Source of the DNA: Methanobacterium sp.
Lineage (GTDB): Archaea; Methanobacteriota; Methanobacteria; Methanobacteriales; Methanobacteriaceae
Assembly: GCA_019084405.1 (NCBI GenBank)
Contig: JAHRFX010000020.1
Coordinates: forward strand, 1 to 45,500
DNA length: 45,500 bases
Reading direction: 5' to 3'
How positions within the stretch are numbered: the stretch's first letter is position 1; each line of letters starts with the position of its first letter. The notes under the pieces were generated by a model. It saw only the letters and a list, made by a program, of their open reading frames with translations. It had not been told where the DNA came from and ran no database searches. A program made the translations under genes and the position numbers. Below are positions 8,714 to 17,497 of the stretch, one piece after another.

Positions 8714-9376
8714 ATGTTTGCCAAGCAAAGGTTTATTCTGGATACTACTGCTTTTACTGATAACCAGTTACGGGATGATTTAGGTGATGGGGAACTTAAC
8801 CAGTCGGTAAATTACCTGATTGATTTAATTGCCCGTTCCCGGATTAAACTGAATATAAGTTGCCATATGCCCCCGGTAACTTATAAAGAATTCTCAGATT
8901 ATATGGCTCGTTATGAGTGCCCTGAGGATATAATGATAAAAGCAGAAACCTGGATTGTTAAGAAAACCCCTAATAGATATGATACCCAGATTCCTTCAGA
9001 GATATTCTTTGAATATGTACAGGACATGCGGGAGAGGATGAATAAAGGTATGAAAATATCAGAAAGTGCCATGTGGCAGGCTGCAGTGGAATCCATGGTT
9101 ATGATGTCCCGGGGTGAAGAGAAAAATAAAATTGAAATGGAAATCATAGGAAAAGCTATAAAAGATTTTAGAAAAAAATACCGGGCCGCCTTAAGGAAAG
9201 GAACCCTGGACAGTGCCCCTGATCTGGATGTGCTTTTACTGGCCAAAGAATTAGGGGCCGGGGTGGTGGCTGCTGATGAGGGTATCAAAGTCTGGGCAGA
9301 ACGGTTGGGCTTGAGATTTTTACATGCCAAGTCATTTCCTCAGATGCTCCAGGAATATCTTAAATACTATGAATAA
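8714..9376 (+). CDS. RNA ligase partner protein (PIN-like fold)
   Basis: The N-terminus (KQRFILDTTAFTDNQLRD) and C-terminal acidic block (DLDVLLLAKELGAGVVAADEGIKVWAERLG) match the archaeal 'RNA ligase partner' family, PIN-related proteins usually encoded beside an ATP-dependent RNA ligase (Pab1020/MTH1221 type). Acidic residues typical of PIN nucleases (D in LDTTA, D in PDLDVLLLA, D/E in AADEG) are present, so RNA cleavage or end handling is plausible. The ATG at 8714 is preferred because GGGAG lies 9 nt upstream; the ATG at 8705 directly abuts that sequence. The product is about 220 residues. The ligase is not adjacent here: the next gene is hisS. Confidence 0.82.
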   Translation: MFAKQRFILDTTAFTDNQLRDDLGDGELNQSVNYLIDLIARSRIKLNISCHMPPVTYKEFSDYMARYECPEDIMIKAETWIVKKTPNRYDTQIPSEIFFEYVQDMRERMNKGMKISESAMWQAAVESMVMMSRGEEKNKIEMEIIGKAIKDFRKKYRAALRKGTLDSAPDLDVLLLAKELGAGVVAADEGIKVWAERLGLRFLHAKSFPQMLQEYLKYYE

Positions 9377-9725
9377 ACTTAAAATATTAAAATTATGGTT
9401 GAAATGATTTTTATTCTGTAAATAGAATCGAAAAAATACGAACTCACAGCCTATTATGAATAATATTGAAGTTAAATCTGATTATAAGTAAATTTTTTTT
9501 CTTAATAATAATACTCATATCCTGAATTTAATTAAGGAAATAATATCATTTTGATTGATAGAAATAACTCTATAAAAAATCGTATTAATTAGCTCCAGAA
9601 TGGAGAATATCTAAGAAGAAGTAATCATAACAGTTCAGATATAACAAAATAGAATACAAATTAATTTTAAATAAAAATATATATACAAATTAATTTTTAT
9701 AATCAAACCCTGCGGGAGCAATAGA
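9377..9725. other. Intergenic region with the hisS promoter
   Basis: About 350 bp, AT-rich, without a recognisable gene. A TATA element (9678-9685, within an AAAATATATATAC stretch) about 25 bp upstream of 9706 would give a short hisS leader. GGGAG precedes the hisS ATG. The rest shows no clear repeat or fold. Confidence 0.5.
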
Positions 9726-11006
9726 ATGGAACTATCAAGACCTCGAGGAACTAGAGACTTCCTCTTTGAAGAGATGAAACAGCGCAAAGTGGTGGCCAGC
9801 ACCTTAAAAAGAATATTTGAAAATTACGCTTATCAGGAAATTAAAACCCCGATTTTTGAGAATTTATCTTTATTTACCCAGAAATCCGGTGAAGAAATTG
9901 TAGACCAGCTCTATAATTTTAAAGATAAAGGAGATAGGGAACTGGCCCTTAGACCCGAATTAACTGCACCGGTAGCACGTTTATATATGGCCCACATGCA
10001 AAAAAGCCCTAAACCAATAAAAATGTATTATTATGGGAGCTGTTTCAGATATGAAAGGCCACAGGCCGGGAGATTCCGGCAATTCTGGCAATTTGGTTGT
10101 GAAATGATTGGAGGAAAATCACCAGAAGCAGATGCTGAAATAATAGCTATGGCTTCCCATTCTCTTAAGGAACTAGAATTAGAAGGTTTTGAAATACACC
10201 TGGGACATCTGGGAATATTAAGAGGAATACTGGATGAAAAAAATATCCCTGGAAAAACCCAGGATCATATTATGGGATTAATTGATAAAGGAGACCCGGA
10301 ATTCCTCCAGGAATTCCTCCAAGAAGTGGAAATAGATACCCCTACCTGTGAAATCCTTTTAAATATTATAGAAATGAAGGGTGGTCCTGCCATCCTGGAT
10401 GAGGTAAAGGAAGTACTAAAAAGTAGAGATAAATCTCTTAAGGCCTTAAATCAGCTGGAAGAATTACTGGAAACTCTGGCCATGTTCCAGATGGATGATT
10501 ATGTCCTTAACCTGGGTATTGCCCGGGGTCTGGACTACTATTCGGGTATGGTATTTGAGATATATGTACCCTCCCTGGGGGCCCAGAAGCAGATTTGTGG
10601 AGGTGGAACCTATAACATTATTGAGACCTTTGGTGGGGAAAAAATTGAATCAACTGGTTTTGCCTTCGGATTTGACCGCTTGATGGCTGCTTTAATATCA
10701 CAAAAGAAAGATTTAAATCTTAAAGTAGCTGCAGACATATTTGTAGCACCAATAAGCCCTAAAACCAGGGGGGCTGCATTTGAAATCGCCCAAAAATTAC
10801 GGTATGAGGGTATAGCCACGGAAGTGGACCTGGGGAGGAGGAAACTTAAAAAATTACTATCCTATGCCGATAATCTAGGGGTTAAAAAAGTGGTCCTGGT
10901 AGGTGAAAGAGACCTTGAAGAAGGAAAATTAACTATAAAAGACATGCAAACTGGAAATCAGGAACTGGTTAATGAAAAAGAATTATTGGAGTATATTAGA
11001 TCCTGA
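9726..11006 (+). CDS. hisS: Histidyl-tRNA synthetase
   Basis: Class II aminoacyl-tRNA synthetase charging tRNA-His; a cytoplasmic homodimer. The 426-residue product starts with the conserved RGTRDFLFEE. It has motif 2 (GSCFRYERPQAGRFRQFWQFG, residues about 102-122), the histidine-binding LDYYSGMVFE at about 268, GGGTYN, motif 3 (GFAFGFDRLMAAL) at about 311, and a C-terminal anticodon-binding domain (VAPISPK... GRRKLKKLLSYAD). A tandem FLQEFLQE near residue 195 is coded by a short exact DNA repeat. GGGAG lies before the ATG. hisI, a histidine biosynthesis gene, begins 120 bp downstream on the same strand. Confidence 0.97.
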   Translation: MELSRPRGTRDFLFEEMKQRKVVASTLKRIFENYAYQEIKTPIFENLSLFTQKSGEEIVDQLYNFKDKGDRELALRPELTAPVARLYMAHMQKSPKPIKMYYYGSCFRYERPQAGRFRQFWQFGCEMIGGKSPEADAEIIAMASHSLKELELEGFEIHLGHLGILRGILDEKNIPGKTQDHIMGLIDKGDPEFLQEFLQEVEIDTPTCEILLNIIEMKGGPAILDEVKEVLKSRDKSLKALNQLEELLETLAMFQMDDYVLNLGIARGLDYYSGMVFEIYVPSLGAQKQICGGGTYNIIETFGGEKIESTGFAFGFDRLMAALISQKKDLNLKVAADIFVAPISPKTRGAAFEIAQKLRYEGIATEVDLGRRKLKKLLSYADNLGVKKVVLVGERDLEEGKLTIKDMQTGNQELVNEKELLEYIRS

Positions 11007-11126
11007 ACCAGGTTTTAATATCCTTTTATTTTCACTTAAAATACCATTTATCTAAAAGAACCCGGTTTTAATATAAATTTTTATGTTAATACCAGTCATA
11101 TTATTATATACAGAGGAGATGTTAAG

Positions 11127-11510
11127 ATTTCATTAAATTTCAAGCACAAAATCAATGGCCAGAATTTAATAATAGCCATATCACAGGACATAAAAACCTC
11201 CCAGGTACTCATGGTTGCTTACATGAATGAAGAAGCTCTGGAAAAAACTTTAAAAACAAAAAAAGCCCATTACTGGAGTACTTCTAGGGAAAAGTTGTGG
11301 CTGAAGGGTGAAAGTTCAGGGCACGTGCAAATAGTGCATGAAGTTTTGGTAGACTGCGATGAGGACGCGGTGGTTTTAAAGGTAGAACAAAAAGGTGGGG
11401 CCTGCCATACCGGTTATTACTCCTGTTTTTACAGGAAATTGGATTCAGATGATTTGAAAACCATTGGCAAAAAAGTTTTTGAGCCTGAAAAAATATATGG
11501 GGAGAGTTAA
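11127..11510 (+). CDS. hisI: Phosphoribosyl-AMP cyclohydrolase, probable ATT start
   Basis: Third step of histidine biosynthesis: hydrolysis of phosphoribosyl-AMP. The metal-binding core DCDEDAVVLKV..GACHTGYYSCFYR is intact. Conserved N-terminal sequence (FKHKINGQNLIIAISQDI, then the VLMVAYMNEEAL block) continues in frame upstream of the first ATG at 11211, so that ATG is internal. No ATG, GTG or TTG occurs in this frame upstream before sequence clearly outside the gene. The codon at 11127 is ATT, 8 nt after the ribosome binding site GAGGAG (11113-11118), giving 127 residues, a normal length. The ATG at 11119 abuts the binding site and is out of frame. Either ATT initiates, or a one-base loss removed the true start. 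The stop is immediately followed by the next ATG. Confidence 0.88.
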   Translation: MSLNFKHKINGQNLIIAISQDIKTSQVLMVAYMNEEALEKTLKTKKAHYWSTSREKLWLKGESSGHVQIVHEVLVDCDEDAVVLKVEQKGGACHTGYYSCFYRKLDSDDLKTIGKKVFEPEKIYGES

Positions 11511-13346
11511 ATGAAAATTGTGCCAGATACCAGTGTAATTGTGGATGGGCGAATCACCAGCATCGTTCAGGAAGAAGAATTCAGAGGAAGTGAGGTTATT
11601 GTACCTGAAGCAGTGGTATCTGAACTGGAATATCAGGCCAATCGTGGAAGGGAGACCGGATTTAATGGTCTGGTAGAACTTAAAAATTTACAAAAACTGC
11701 ATAAAGATCATGTTATCAGCATCACCTTTGTGGGACGCCGGCCTACCTTAGAAGAGATATCTCTATCTCGAGGAGGGGAAATAGATGCTATGATCCGCAG
11801 CACAGCACGGGAAATGGACGCGGTTCTGGTAACCAGTGACCGGGTCCAATCAGAAGTGGGAAAAGCCCAGGGTCTGGATGTTGTGTATATCCGACCAGAG
11901 GTTATGGAATATGAGGAACTGGAAATAAGCAAATACTTTGATCCAGAAACCATGTCGGTGCATCTTAAAGAAAATGTGGTACCCATGGCAAAAAAGGGTA
12001 CCCCTGGTAATATACAACTGGTTAAAATTGGTTCCCGTCCCTTGAAACATTCCCATATTCATGCCATGGCCCGTGAGATAGTAGAAAGGGCTAAAAGCGA
12101 TTTCAAGAGTTTTATTGAAATAGAAATGGAAGGGGCCACCGTGGTGCAATTCCGGGAATACCGGATATCCATTGCCCGTCCTCCCTTTTCAGAAGGATTT
12201 GAGATTACCGTGGTCCGCCCCATAACCAGGGTATCCCTGGATGATTATAAATTACCTGAAAAACTTCTGGAGCGTTTAAGGGATACCGCCAAAGGCATAC
12301 TTATTTCTGGTTCACCAGGAGCAGGTAAGAGTACCTTTGCTCAAGCTGTGGCAGATTTTTTCAGTAAAGACCTTAAAACTATAGTTAAAACCATGGAATC
12401 CCCTCGTGATCTACAGGTTGGGGATGAAATTACCCAGTACGCTCCCCTGGAAAAGGACATGCAGAAAACTGCAGACATATTACTTTTGGTGCGTCCTGAT
12501 TACACCATCTATGATGAACTCCGAAAAAGCAGAGATTTTAAGATATTTGCTGATATGAGGCTGGCAGGAGTGGGAATGATTGGAGTGGTCCATGCCACCC
12601 GACCTATTGACGCCATTCAGAGAATTATTGGAAGGGTAGAATTAGGGGTTATTCCTTCGGTGGTGGATACTACCATCTTCATTGATGAGGGAAAAGTAAA
12701 GGCCATCTATGATGTGAAACTCACAGTTAAAGTTCCCAGTGGTATGCAGGAAGCAGATTTATCCCGACCGGTAATAGAGATTCGTGACTTTGAAAATGGG
12801 GAACTGGCCCATGAAATTTACACCTATGGGGAACAAACCATTGTTATGGATGTAGGAGTTACCAGTGCTGGTTCTACTCCTGTAAAAACTCCTGTACAGA
12901 AAATTGCAGAACGTGAAATAGAACGGGAAATCAAAAAGAAGATCCGGGGAGGGCCGGTTAAGGTAGTGGTTAAATCTGATAAAAGGGCTCAGGTATGGAT
13001 TGAAGAAAAAAACATCCCTCAGATAATTGGTAAAAAGGGTAAAAATATTGAGGAACTGGAAAGGAAAATCGGTATCAGTATTGGGGTCGAGCCTCTGGAA
13101 GCCAAAAAAAGAGAGGATATTTTTGAAATACCAGTGGAAATAACCAGTAGTTACATGGTACTTAACTTTGGTAAAGATGCCATAGGAGTGGCTTTTGATA
13201 TTATTGTGGGAGAAGAGTATCTTTTTACTGCCACGGTAGGTAAAAAAGGCACTATAAAAATTAAAAAGGACATGGAGCTGGCAGATATAATTAAAAGCGC
13301 CCTTGATAAAAATAAAGCAGTTTTAGCCCGGGTAAGGCCAGAATAA
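11511..13346 (+). CDS. PIN domain - PilT-like ATPase - KH domain protein
   Basis: This archaeal protein (COG1855 type) of 611 residues fuses an N-terminal PIN nuclease domain (D6 in VPDTSVIVDGR, LVTSDRVQSEVG at about 102) with a secretion-type P-loop ATPase (Walker A SGSPGAGKSTFAQA at about 260, YDELRKSRDFKIFADMRLAG at about 335, VVHATRP) and a C-terminal KH RNA-binding domain (IPQIIGKKGKNIEELERK at about 503). It is probably an RNA-processing or decay factor; the substrate is unknown. The start codon directly follows the hisI stop, and GGGGAG inside the end of hisI is its ribosome binding site, so the two are translationally coupled. It is typical of Methanobacteriales and other Euryarchaeota in length and order. 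Confidence 0.92.
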   Translation: MKIVPDTSVIVDGRITSIVQEEEFRGSEVIVPEAVVSELEYQANRGRETGFNGLVELKNLQKLHKDHVISITFVGRRPTLEEISLSRGGEIDAMIRSTAREMDAVLVTSDRVQSEVGKAQGLDVVYIRPEVMEYEELEISKYFDPETMSVHLKENVVPMAKKGTPGNIQLVKIGSRPLKHSHIHAMAREIVERAKSDFKSFIEIEMEGATVVQFREYRISIARPPFSEGFEITVVRPITRVSLDDYKLPEKLLERLRDTAKGILISGSPGAGKSTFAQAVADFFSKDLKTIVKTMESPRDLQVGDEITQYAPLEKDMQKTADILLLVRPDYTIYDELRKSRDFKIFADMRLAGVGMIGVVHATRPIDAIQRIIGRVELGVIPSVVDTTIFIDEGKVKAIYDVKLTVKVPSGMQEADLSRPVIEIRDFENGELAHEIYTYGEQTIVMDVGVTSAGSTPVKTPVQKIAEREIEREIKKKIRGGPVKVVVKSDKRAQVWIEEKNIPQIIGKKGKNIEELERKIGISIGVEPLEAKKREDIFEIPVEITSSYMVLNFGKDAIGVAFDIIVGEEYLFTATVGKKGTIKIKKDMELADIIKSALDKNKAVLARVRPE

Positions 13347-13366
13347 ATTATTAGAGATGAGTATCT

Positions 13367-14125
13367 ATGAAAATCGGTGTTTCCACCTTAGCTCTTTATC
13401 CCGAGCCATGGAAAGAGATTATGAACTATCTGGAAAGTATGCAGGTAGATTACTGTGAAATTATTCATGAATATCCCTACCACGATCTGGAAGTGGATAT
13501 CCTGGATTCTTACTCCCTGAAGATATCGGTACATTCACCTTTATCCGATATCAATATCGCTTCTCCCAACCAGTCCATTCAAAGATCATCTATTGAGCAG
13601 GTAAAAAAGTCGGTGGAATGGGCCTATGCTATGGAGGCGGAAGTGGTGGTGGTTCATCCCGGACAGGTGCCTTTTTTAGCACGGGTTTTCCAGGATAAGA
13701 TACTGAGAAATAATTACCAGGCATTAGAAGAATGTGCCGCCTATGCCTGGGATAGGGGTATCCAGATTTGTGTGGAGAACATGCCTCGGATGGAAGGATA
13801 TCTATTTAAAGACCTGGATGAATTAGATAATCTGGTGAATAATCTGGGAGTTTCAATGACCCTGGATGTGGGACATGCCCATACCATGGGTTTTTCCACA
13901 GATAGTATGCTTGATTTTGATTCATTAGGCCATTTACACCTTTCAGATAACGATGGGTCCTTTGATAATCATCAGGCCCTGGGTCAGGGCAACATAGACT
14001 TTGATAACCTTCTAAATAAATTGCATAAAATCAATTACCAGGGTATTTTAACTATAGAAGTTAAAAATAAAGCGGAAATTGAAGAAAGCCTGGATTATCT
14101 AAAGCCCCGGTTAAAGAAGTTATAA
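13367..14125 (+). CDS. Sugar phosphate isomerase/epimerase-like TIM-barrel protein
   Basis: The 252-residue product belongs to the AP endonuclease 2 / xylose isomerase-like TIM-barrel superfamily. It has metal-ligand style motifs: EIIHEYPYHD at about 33, VHSPL at about 58, VVHPGQ at about 96, CVENMPRM at about 136, LDVGHAHTMG at about 166, HLHLSDNDG at about 188 and LTIEVKN at about 231. These fit a divalent-metal isomerase, epimerase or endonuclease; the substrate cannot be told from sequence. The gene follows the PIN-ATPase gene by 20 bp in the same direction, so it is likely in the hisI operon, with a weak GATGAG before the ATG. Confidence 0.8.
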   Translation: MKIGVSTLALYPEPWKEIMNYLESMQVDYCEIIHEYPYHDLEVDILDSYSLKISVHSPLSDINIASPNQSIQRSSIEQVKKSVEWAYAMEAEVVVVHPGQVPFLARVFQDKILRNNYQALEECAAYAWDRGIQICVENMPRMEGYLFKDLDELDNLVNNLGVSMTLDVGHAHTMGFSTDSMLDFDSLGHLHLSDNDGSFDNHQALGQGNIDFDNLLNKLHKINYQGILTIEVKNKAEIEESLDYLKPRLKKL

Positions 14126-14227
14126 CTACAGGTGTAAATATTAAGTGATACGTAGATAAGATAAGTAATAATAAGATGAAAAATAAAATATTTGGCTTAG
14201 TTTTAAAATAGGGAAAGGGGTTTGAAG

Positions 14228-14899
14228 ATGAAAGTGGCAATAATAGGTGGAACCGGAGATCAGGGTTTTGGATTAGCATTAAGATTTGCTAAAGCTGGTG
14301 AAAAGGTGCTTTTAGGTTCAAGAGATATTAAAAAAGCTGAAAACACCGTTAATATTATCCATAACATGCTAAAAGGAGAACAGCTGGAATGTATACAGGG
14401 GATGACCAATCAGGAAGCAGCCCAAAAGGGAGATCTTTTAATTCTCACTGTACCTCTCCAGGCACAAAAAGTAACCCTTCAAAGCATTAAAGATCATCTG
14501 GAAGGTAAAATTTTGGTGGATGCTACTGTACCTCTGGAAACTTGTATAGGAGGATCTTCAACCCGGTATGTTGATTTATGGGAAGGTTCAGCTGCAGAAA
14601 GAACCGCTGAATTTTTAAAAGAAAAAGAAATCAGTATTGTGTCTGCTTTTAATAATATCAGCTCCTCCAGCCTGACCAATATTAAAGAAGATGTAAAATG
14701 TGACTGCCTGGTATCTGGTGATGATGTTGAATCAAAAAATAAGGTTATGGAACTTGCTGAGAAAATCCCTGGTGTAAGGGCCATAGATTGCGGCCCCTTA
14801 GAAAATGCACGTATTGTGGAAAAAATAACCCCTCTTCTTATTGCCCTGAATATAAAAAATAAAACCCGTTTAGCAGGATTAAGGATTACTGGTTTATAA
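14228..14899 (+). CDS. npdG: NADPH-dependent F420 reductase (F420H2:NADP+ oxidoreductase)
   Basis: Transfers hydride between reduced F420 and NADP+, supplying NADPH for biosynthesis in methanogens; cytoplasmic. The N-terminal Rossmann NADP-binding site is KVAIIGGTGDQGFGLALRFA, with LGSRDIKKAE as the second NADP loop. LILTVPLQAQ, the VDATVPLE segment and VSAFNNISSSSL follow the family pattern, and the ~223-residue length fits. I prefer the ATG at 14228, seven bases after AAGGGG; an upstream in-frame TTG at 14222 would overlap the spacer. It is about 100 bp after the TIM-barrel gene, so it has its own or a shared promoter. Confidence 0.93.
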   Translation: MKVAIIGGTGDQGFGLALRFAKAGEKVLLGSRDIKKAENTVNIIHNMLKGEQLECIQGMTNQEAAQKGDLLILTVPLQAQKVTLQSIKDHLEGKILVDATVPLETCIGGSSTRYVDLWEGSAAERTAEFLKEKEISIVSAFNNISSSSLTNIKEDVKCDCLVSGDDVESKNKVMELAEKIPGVRAIDCGPLENARIVEKITPLLIALNIKNKTRLAGLRITGL

Positions 14900-15034
14900 T
14901 ATAAGAAACTCATCTTATTTTTAGTAAAAAAAGAGCTTAAATCCTTAAATTTTAATTATTATTGATTATACAGTCCTAATAACGAGAATAAATTAATAAC
15001 ATACATTTCCTAATAACCAGGATAAGTGAATAAC

Positions 15035-15619
15035 ATGGAAATTATTAAAAAAACCACCCAAGAGATAACCAGATATGCTCTGGAAGTAATAGAAAAAATT
15101 AGTCCGGAACAGGTTTCACTGATGATTGAGACCATAATTGATGCTGATTCGGTATTCATTGTAGGGAGTGGAAGATCAGAACTAGTGGGTAAGGCCTTTG
15201 CCATGCGCCTTATGCATTTAGGATTTACCGTGCATGTGGTGGGAGATGTTACCACTCCAGCCATAAAAAAAAGAGACTGCCTTATTGCCATTTCCGGGTC
15301 TGGTGAAACCAAAACAGTGACTTTAGCTGCTAAAACTACCCGGGATGTGGGGGCCAAAGTAATTGCCATAACCGGCAGTAGAGAGTCCACCCTGAGCCAG
15401 TACCTGGATGTGATTATTCATCTGGAAAGTAAAACCAAAGAACCATGGAGGGACTATAATTCCAATTCTTTAAAGGGTAATTACGATGTCCTGACACCTA
15501 TGGGGACCATGTTTGAAGATAGCACCCATTTATTCCTGGATGGTCTTATAGCTGAATTCATGGCCTTACTGGGTAAAAAGGAACAGGATCTGAAATTAAG
15601 GCACACCATTATTGAATAA
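15035..15619 (+). CDS. hxlB: 6-phospho-3-hexuloisomerase
   Basis: SIS-domain isomerase interconverting D-arabino-hex-3-ulose 6-phosphate and fructose 6-phosphate. In methanogens the reverse ribulose monophosphate route makes ribulose/ribose 5-phosphate. The product has the SIS phosphosugar-binding pattern: FIVGSGRSELVGKAFAMRL at about 37, GDVTTPAIKKRDCLIAISGSGETKTV at about 70, VIAITGSRES at about 110, and MGTMFEDSTHLFLDGL near the C-terminus with the conserved Glu/His. A GTG at 15026 would add three residues; the ATG at 15035 is better spaced from the upstream GA-rich sequence, but the choice is not firm. endA starts 44 bp downstream. Confidence 0.9.
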   Translation: MEIIKKTTQEITRYALEVIEKISPEQVSLMIETIIDADSVFIVGSGRSELVGKAFAMRLMHLGFTVHVVGDVTTPAIKKRDCLIAISGSGETKTVTLAAKTTRDVGAKVIAITGSRESTLSQYLDVIIHLESKTKEPWRDYNSNSLKGNYDVLTPMGTMFEDSTHLFLDGLIAEFMALLGKKEQDLKLRHTIIE

Positions 15620-15663
15620 AATTTCCAGAAAATGAAATAACCCCCTTACCAAGGAGAATTTAA

Positions 15664-16167
15664 ATGCGTTCAGAGTTATCAAATGATCTGGTTACAGTAA
15701 TAAGTCCTAAATCAGAAAAATTAAATCAAAAAAGCCATTACGGGCGTATGGAAAACGAACAATTAGAATTATCCCTGATTGAAGCTCTCTATCTCCTGGA
15801 TAAAGAAAAAATTTCTATATTTTCTAATGATAAAGAACTATCCCGGGAAGACATGACCAATATCATCAAGGATAAGGATTTATACAGTAAATACCTGGTA
15901 TTTAGAGACCTGAGAAACAGAGGATATATAGTCAAAACCGGTTTTAAGTACGGATCAGAATTTAGACTTTATGAACGGGGAAAATCCCCTGGTGAAGGCC
16001 ACTCCGATTATCTGGTTAATGTGATATCTGAAAATTATGATTTAAATGTTCTGGATTTTTCCAGCTATGTACGGGTAGCTCATGGTGTTAATAAAAAACT
16101 ATTAATGGCCGTGGTGGATGAGGAAGGAGACATCACCTATTATAATGTGGAATGGATCAGGCCCTAG
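15664..16167 (+). CDS. endA: tRNA-intron (splicing) endonuclease, homotetramer type
   Basis: Cuts the bulge-helix-bulge at archaeal pre-tRNA exon-intron junctions. The 167-residue size corresponds to the alpha4 form. The catalytic domain shows the expected Tyr in FKYGSEFRLYERG (about residue 98-110), His in GHSDYLVNV (about 118) and Lys in VNKKLLMAVVDEEGD (about 148). The YLVFRDLRNRGY segment is the conserved domain start, and the C-terminal YYNVEWIRP closes the fold. GGAG lies a few bases before the ATG. The gene lies between hxlB and trpS in one co-directional run. Confidence 0.94.
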   Translation: MRSELSNDLVTVISPKSEKLNQKSHYGRMENEQLELSLIEALYLLDKEKISIFSNDKELSREDMTNIIKDKDLYSKYLVFRDLRNRGYIVKTGFKYGSEFRLYERGKSPGEGHSDYLVNVISENYDLNVLDFSSYVRVAHGVNKKLLMAVVDEEGDITYYNVEWIRP

Positions 16168-16272
16168 TAGGATAATTCCCGGTATAATGGAATTTACTAA
16201 GGACATACTCCTGACAAATTTTGGTACTAATAGCCGATGATAATAATGATAAATAAAATTTAAGGTGATTAC

Positions 16273-17370
16273 TTGATTAACCCCTGGAGTTCAGCCAGTT
16301 TAGATTATGAAAAACTCACCCAGCAGTTTGGTATTAAACCCTTCAAGGACCTGCTGGGTGAATTAGAAAACCCACACCTCTTGATGAGTCGAGGGATAAT
16401 ATTTGGCCATCGAGATTACGGACGCATAATTAAAGCTCTTAGAGAAAAAAAAGACTTCGCAGTTGTCAGTGGAATGATGCCCAGTGGTAAAATGCATATC
16501 GGGCATAAAATGATCGTGGATCAGTTAATCTGGTATCAGAAAAATGGTGCGGATATCTACATCCCTATTGCAGATATGGAGTCTTATTCGGCACGGGGTA
16601 TAGACTTTGAAAGCTCCAGAAAATTGGCCATAACCGAATATATTACCAATTACCTGGCTCTGGGCCTGGACTTTAAAGCTTCCAATGTCAGGGTTTACCT
16701 CCAATCTAAAAACCGTACTGTGCAGGATCTGGCTTATGAGCTGGCAAAAAAAGTTAATTTTAATGAAATGAAAGCTATTTATGGGTTTAATGGTTCCACT
16801 AATATGGCCCACCTTTATGTACCCTTAATCCAGGTGGCAGACATATTACACCCTCAGCTGGAGGAATTTGGCGGGCCTAAAGCCACAGTGGTTCCAGTGG
16901 GACCAGACCAGGACCCTCATATCCGCTTAACCAGAGACATAGCTGATCGATTTAAATCCACTTATAATTATGTGGCACCATCATCCACCTATCACCGCTT
17001 TATAACCGGTCTTACCGGAGGTAAAATGTCCAGTAGTCAACCCAAGACAGCCATATTCCTCTCAGACTCTCCAGAAGATGCGGAAAATAAGGTTATGGTC
17101 GGGAAAACTGGAGGTAGAGAGAGTCTAAAAGTTCAAAAAGAACAGGGCGGTCAGCCAGAAGAATGTGTAATCTATGAGATGTTACTCTACCATCTATTGG
17201 ATAATGATGAAAAATTACAGGAAATCCATGACCAATGTAAAAATGGTACTATGATGTGTGGTGAATGTAAAAGCATGACCCGGGATCTGGTAAGGGTATT
17301 TTTTGAGAAATTCTCTAAAAAGCGAGAAAAAGCAGCAAAAATAGCAGAGAAGGTGCTGGTAGAATACTAA
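16273..17370 (+). CDS. trpS: Tryptophanyl-tRNA synthetase
   Basis: Class I synthetase charging tRNA-Trp, of the archaeal/eukaryotic-like subtype. The signature is MMPSGKMHIGHKM at about residues 77-89 (HIGH motif) and GGKMSSSQ at about 252 (KMSKS counterpart). GPDQDPHIRLTRDIA at about 212 forms part of the tryptophan pocket. A C-terminal Cys pair (CGECKS) is present. Translation starts at TTG 16273, supported by AAGGTGAT three bases upstream. Length 365 is normal. The gene is separated from endA by 105 bp. Confidence 0.95.
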   Translation: MINPWSSASLDYEKLTQQFGIKPFKDLLGELENPHLLMSRGIIFGHRDYGRIIKALREKKDFAVVSGMMPSGKMHIGHKMIVDQLIWYQKNGADIYIPIADMESYSARGIDFESSRKLAITEYITNYLALGLDFKASNVRVYLQSKNRTVQDLAYELAKKVNFNEMKAIYGFNGSTNMAHLYVPLIQVADILHPQLEEFGGPKATVVPVGPDQDPHIRLTRDIADRFKSTYNYVAPSSTYHRFITGLTGGKMSSSQPKTAIFLSDSPEDAENKVMVGKTGGRESLKVQKEQGGQPEECVIYEMLLYHLLDNDEKLQEIHDQCKNGTMMCGECKSMTRDLVRVFFEKFSKKREKAAKIAEKVLVEY

Positions 17371-17497
17371 AATGATTAATTAATTTTAATCTATGGCTGG
17401 CAGGTGGAATTTATATAAAATAATTTATTAATAAGCTGGATTAAACTATTATAATAGATTAATGTATAAAACCTGATTCAAGACCTGGGAGAATAAT

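Noticed and set aside
10305..10330. Short tandem repeat inside hisS (FLQEFLQE)
   Set aside because: In frame, very short, and plausible helix repetition; no sign of disruption or function.
11119..11150. ATG at 11119 as a separate small gene start
   Set aside because: It abuts the ribosome binding site and reaches a stop after five codons.
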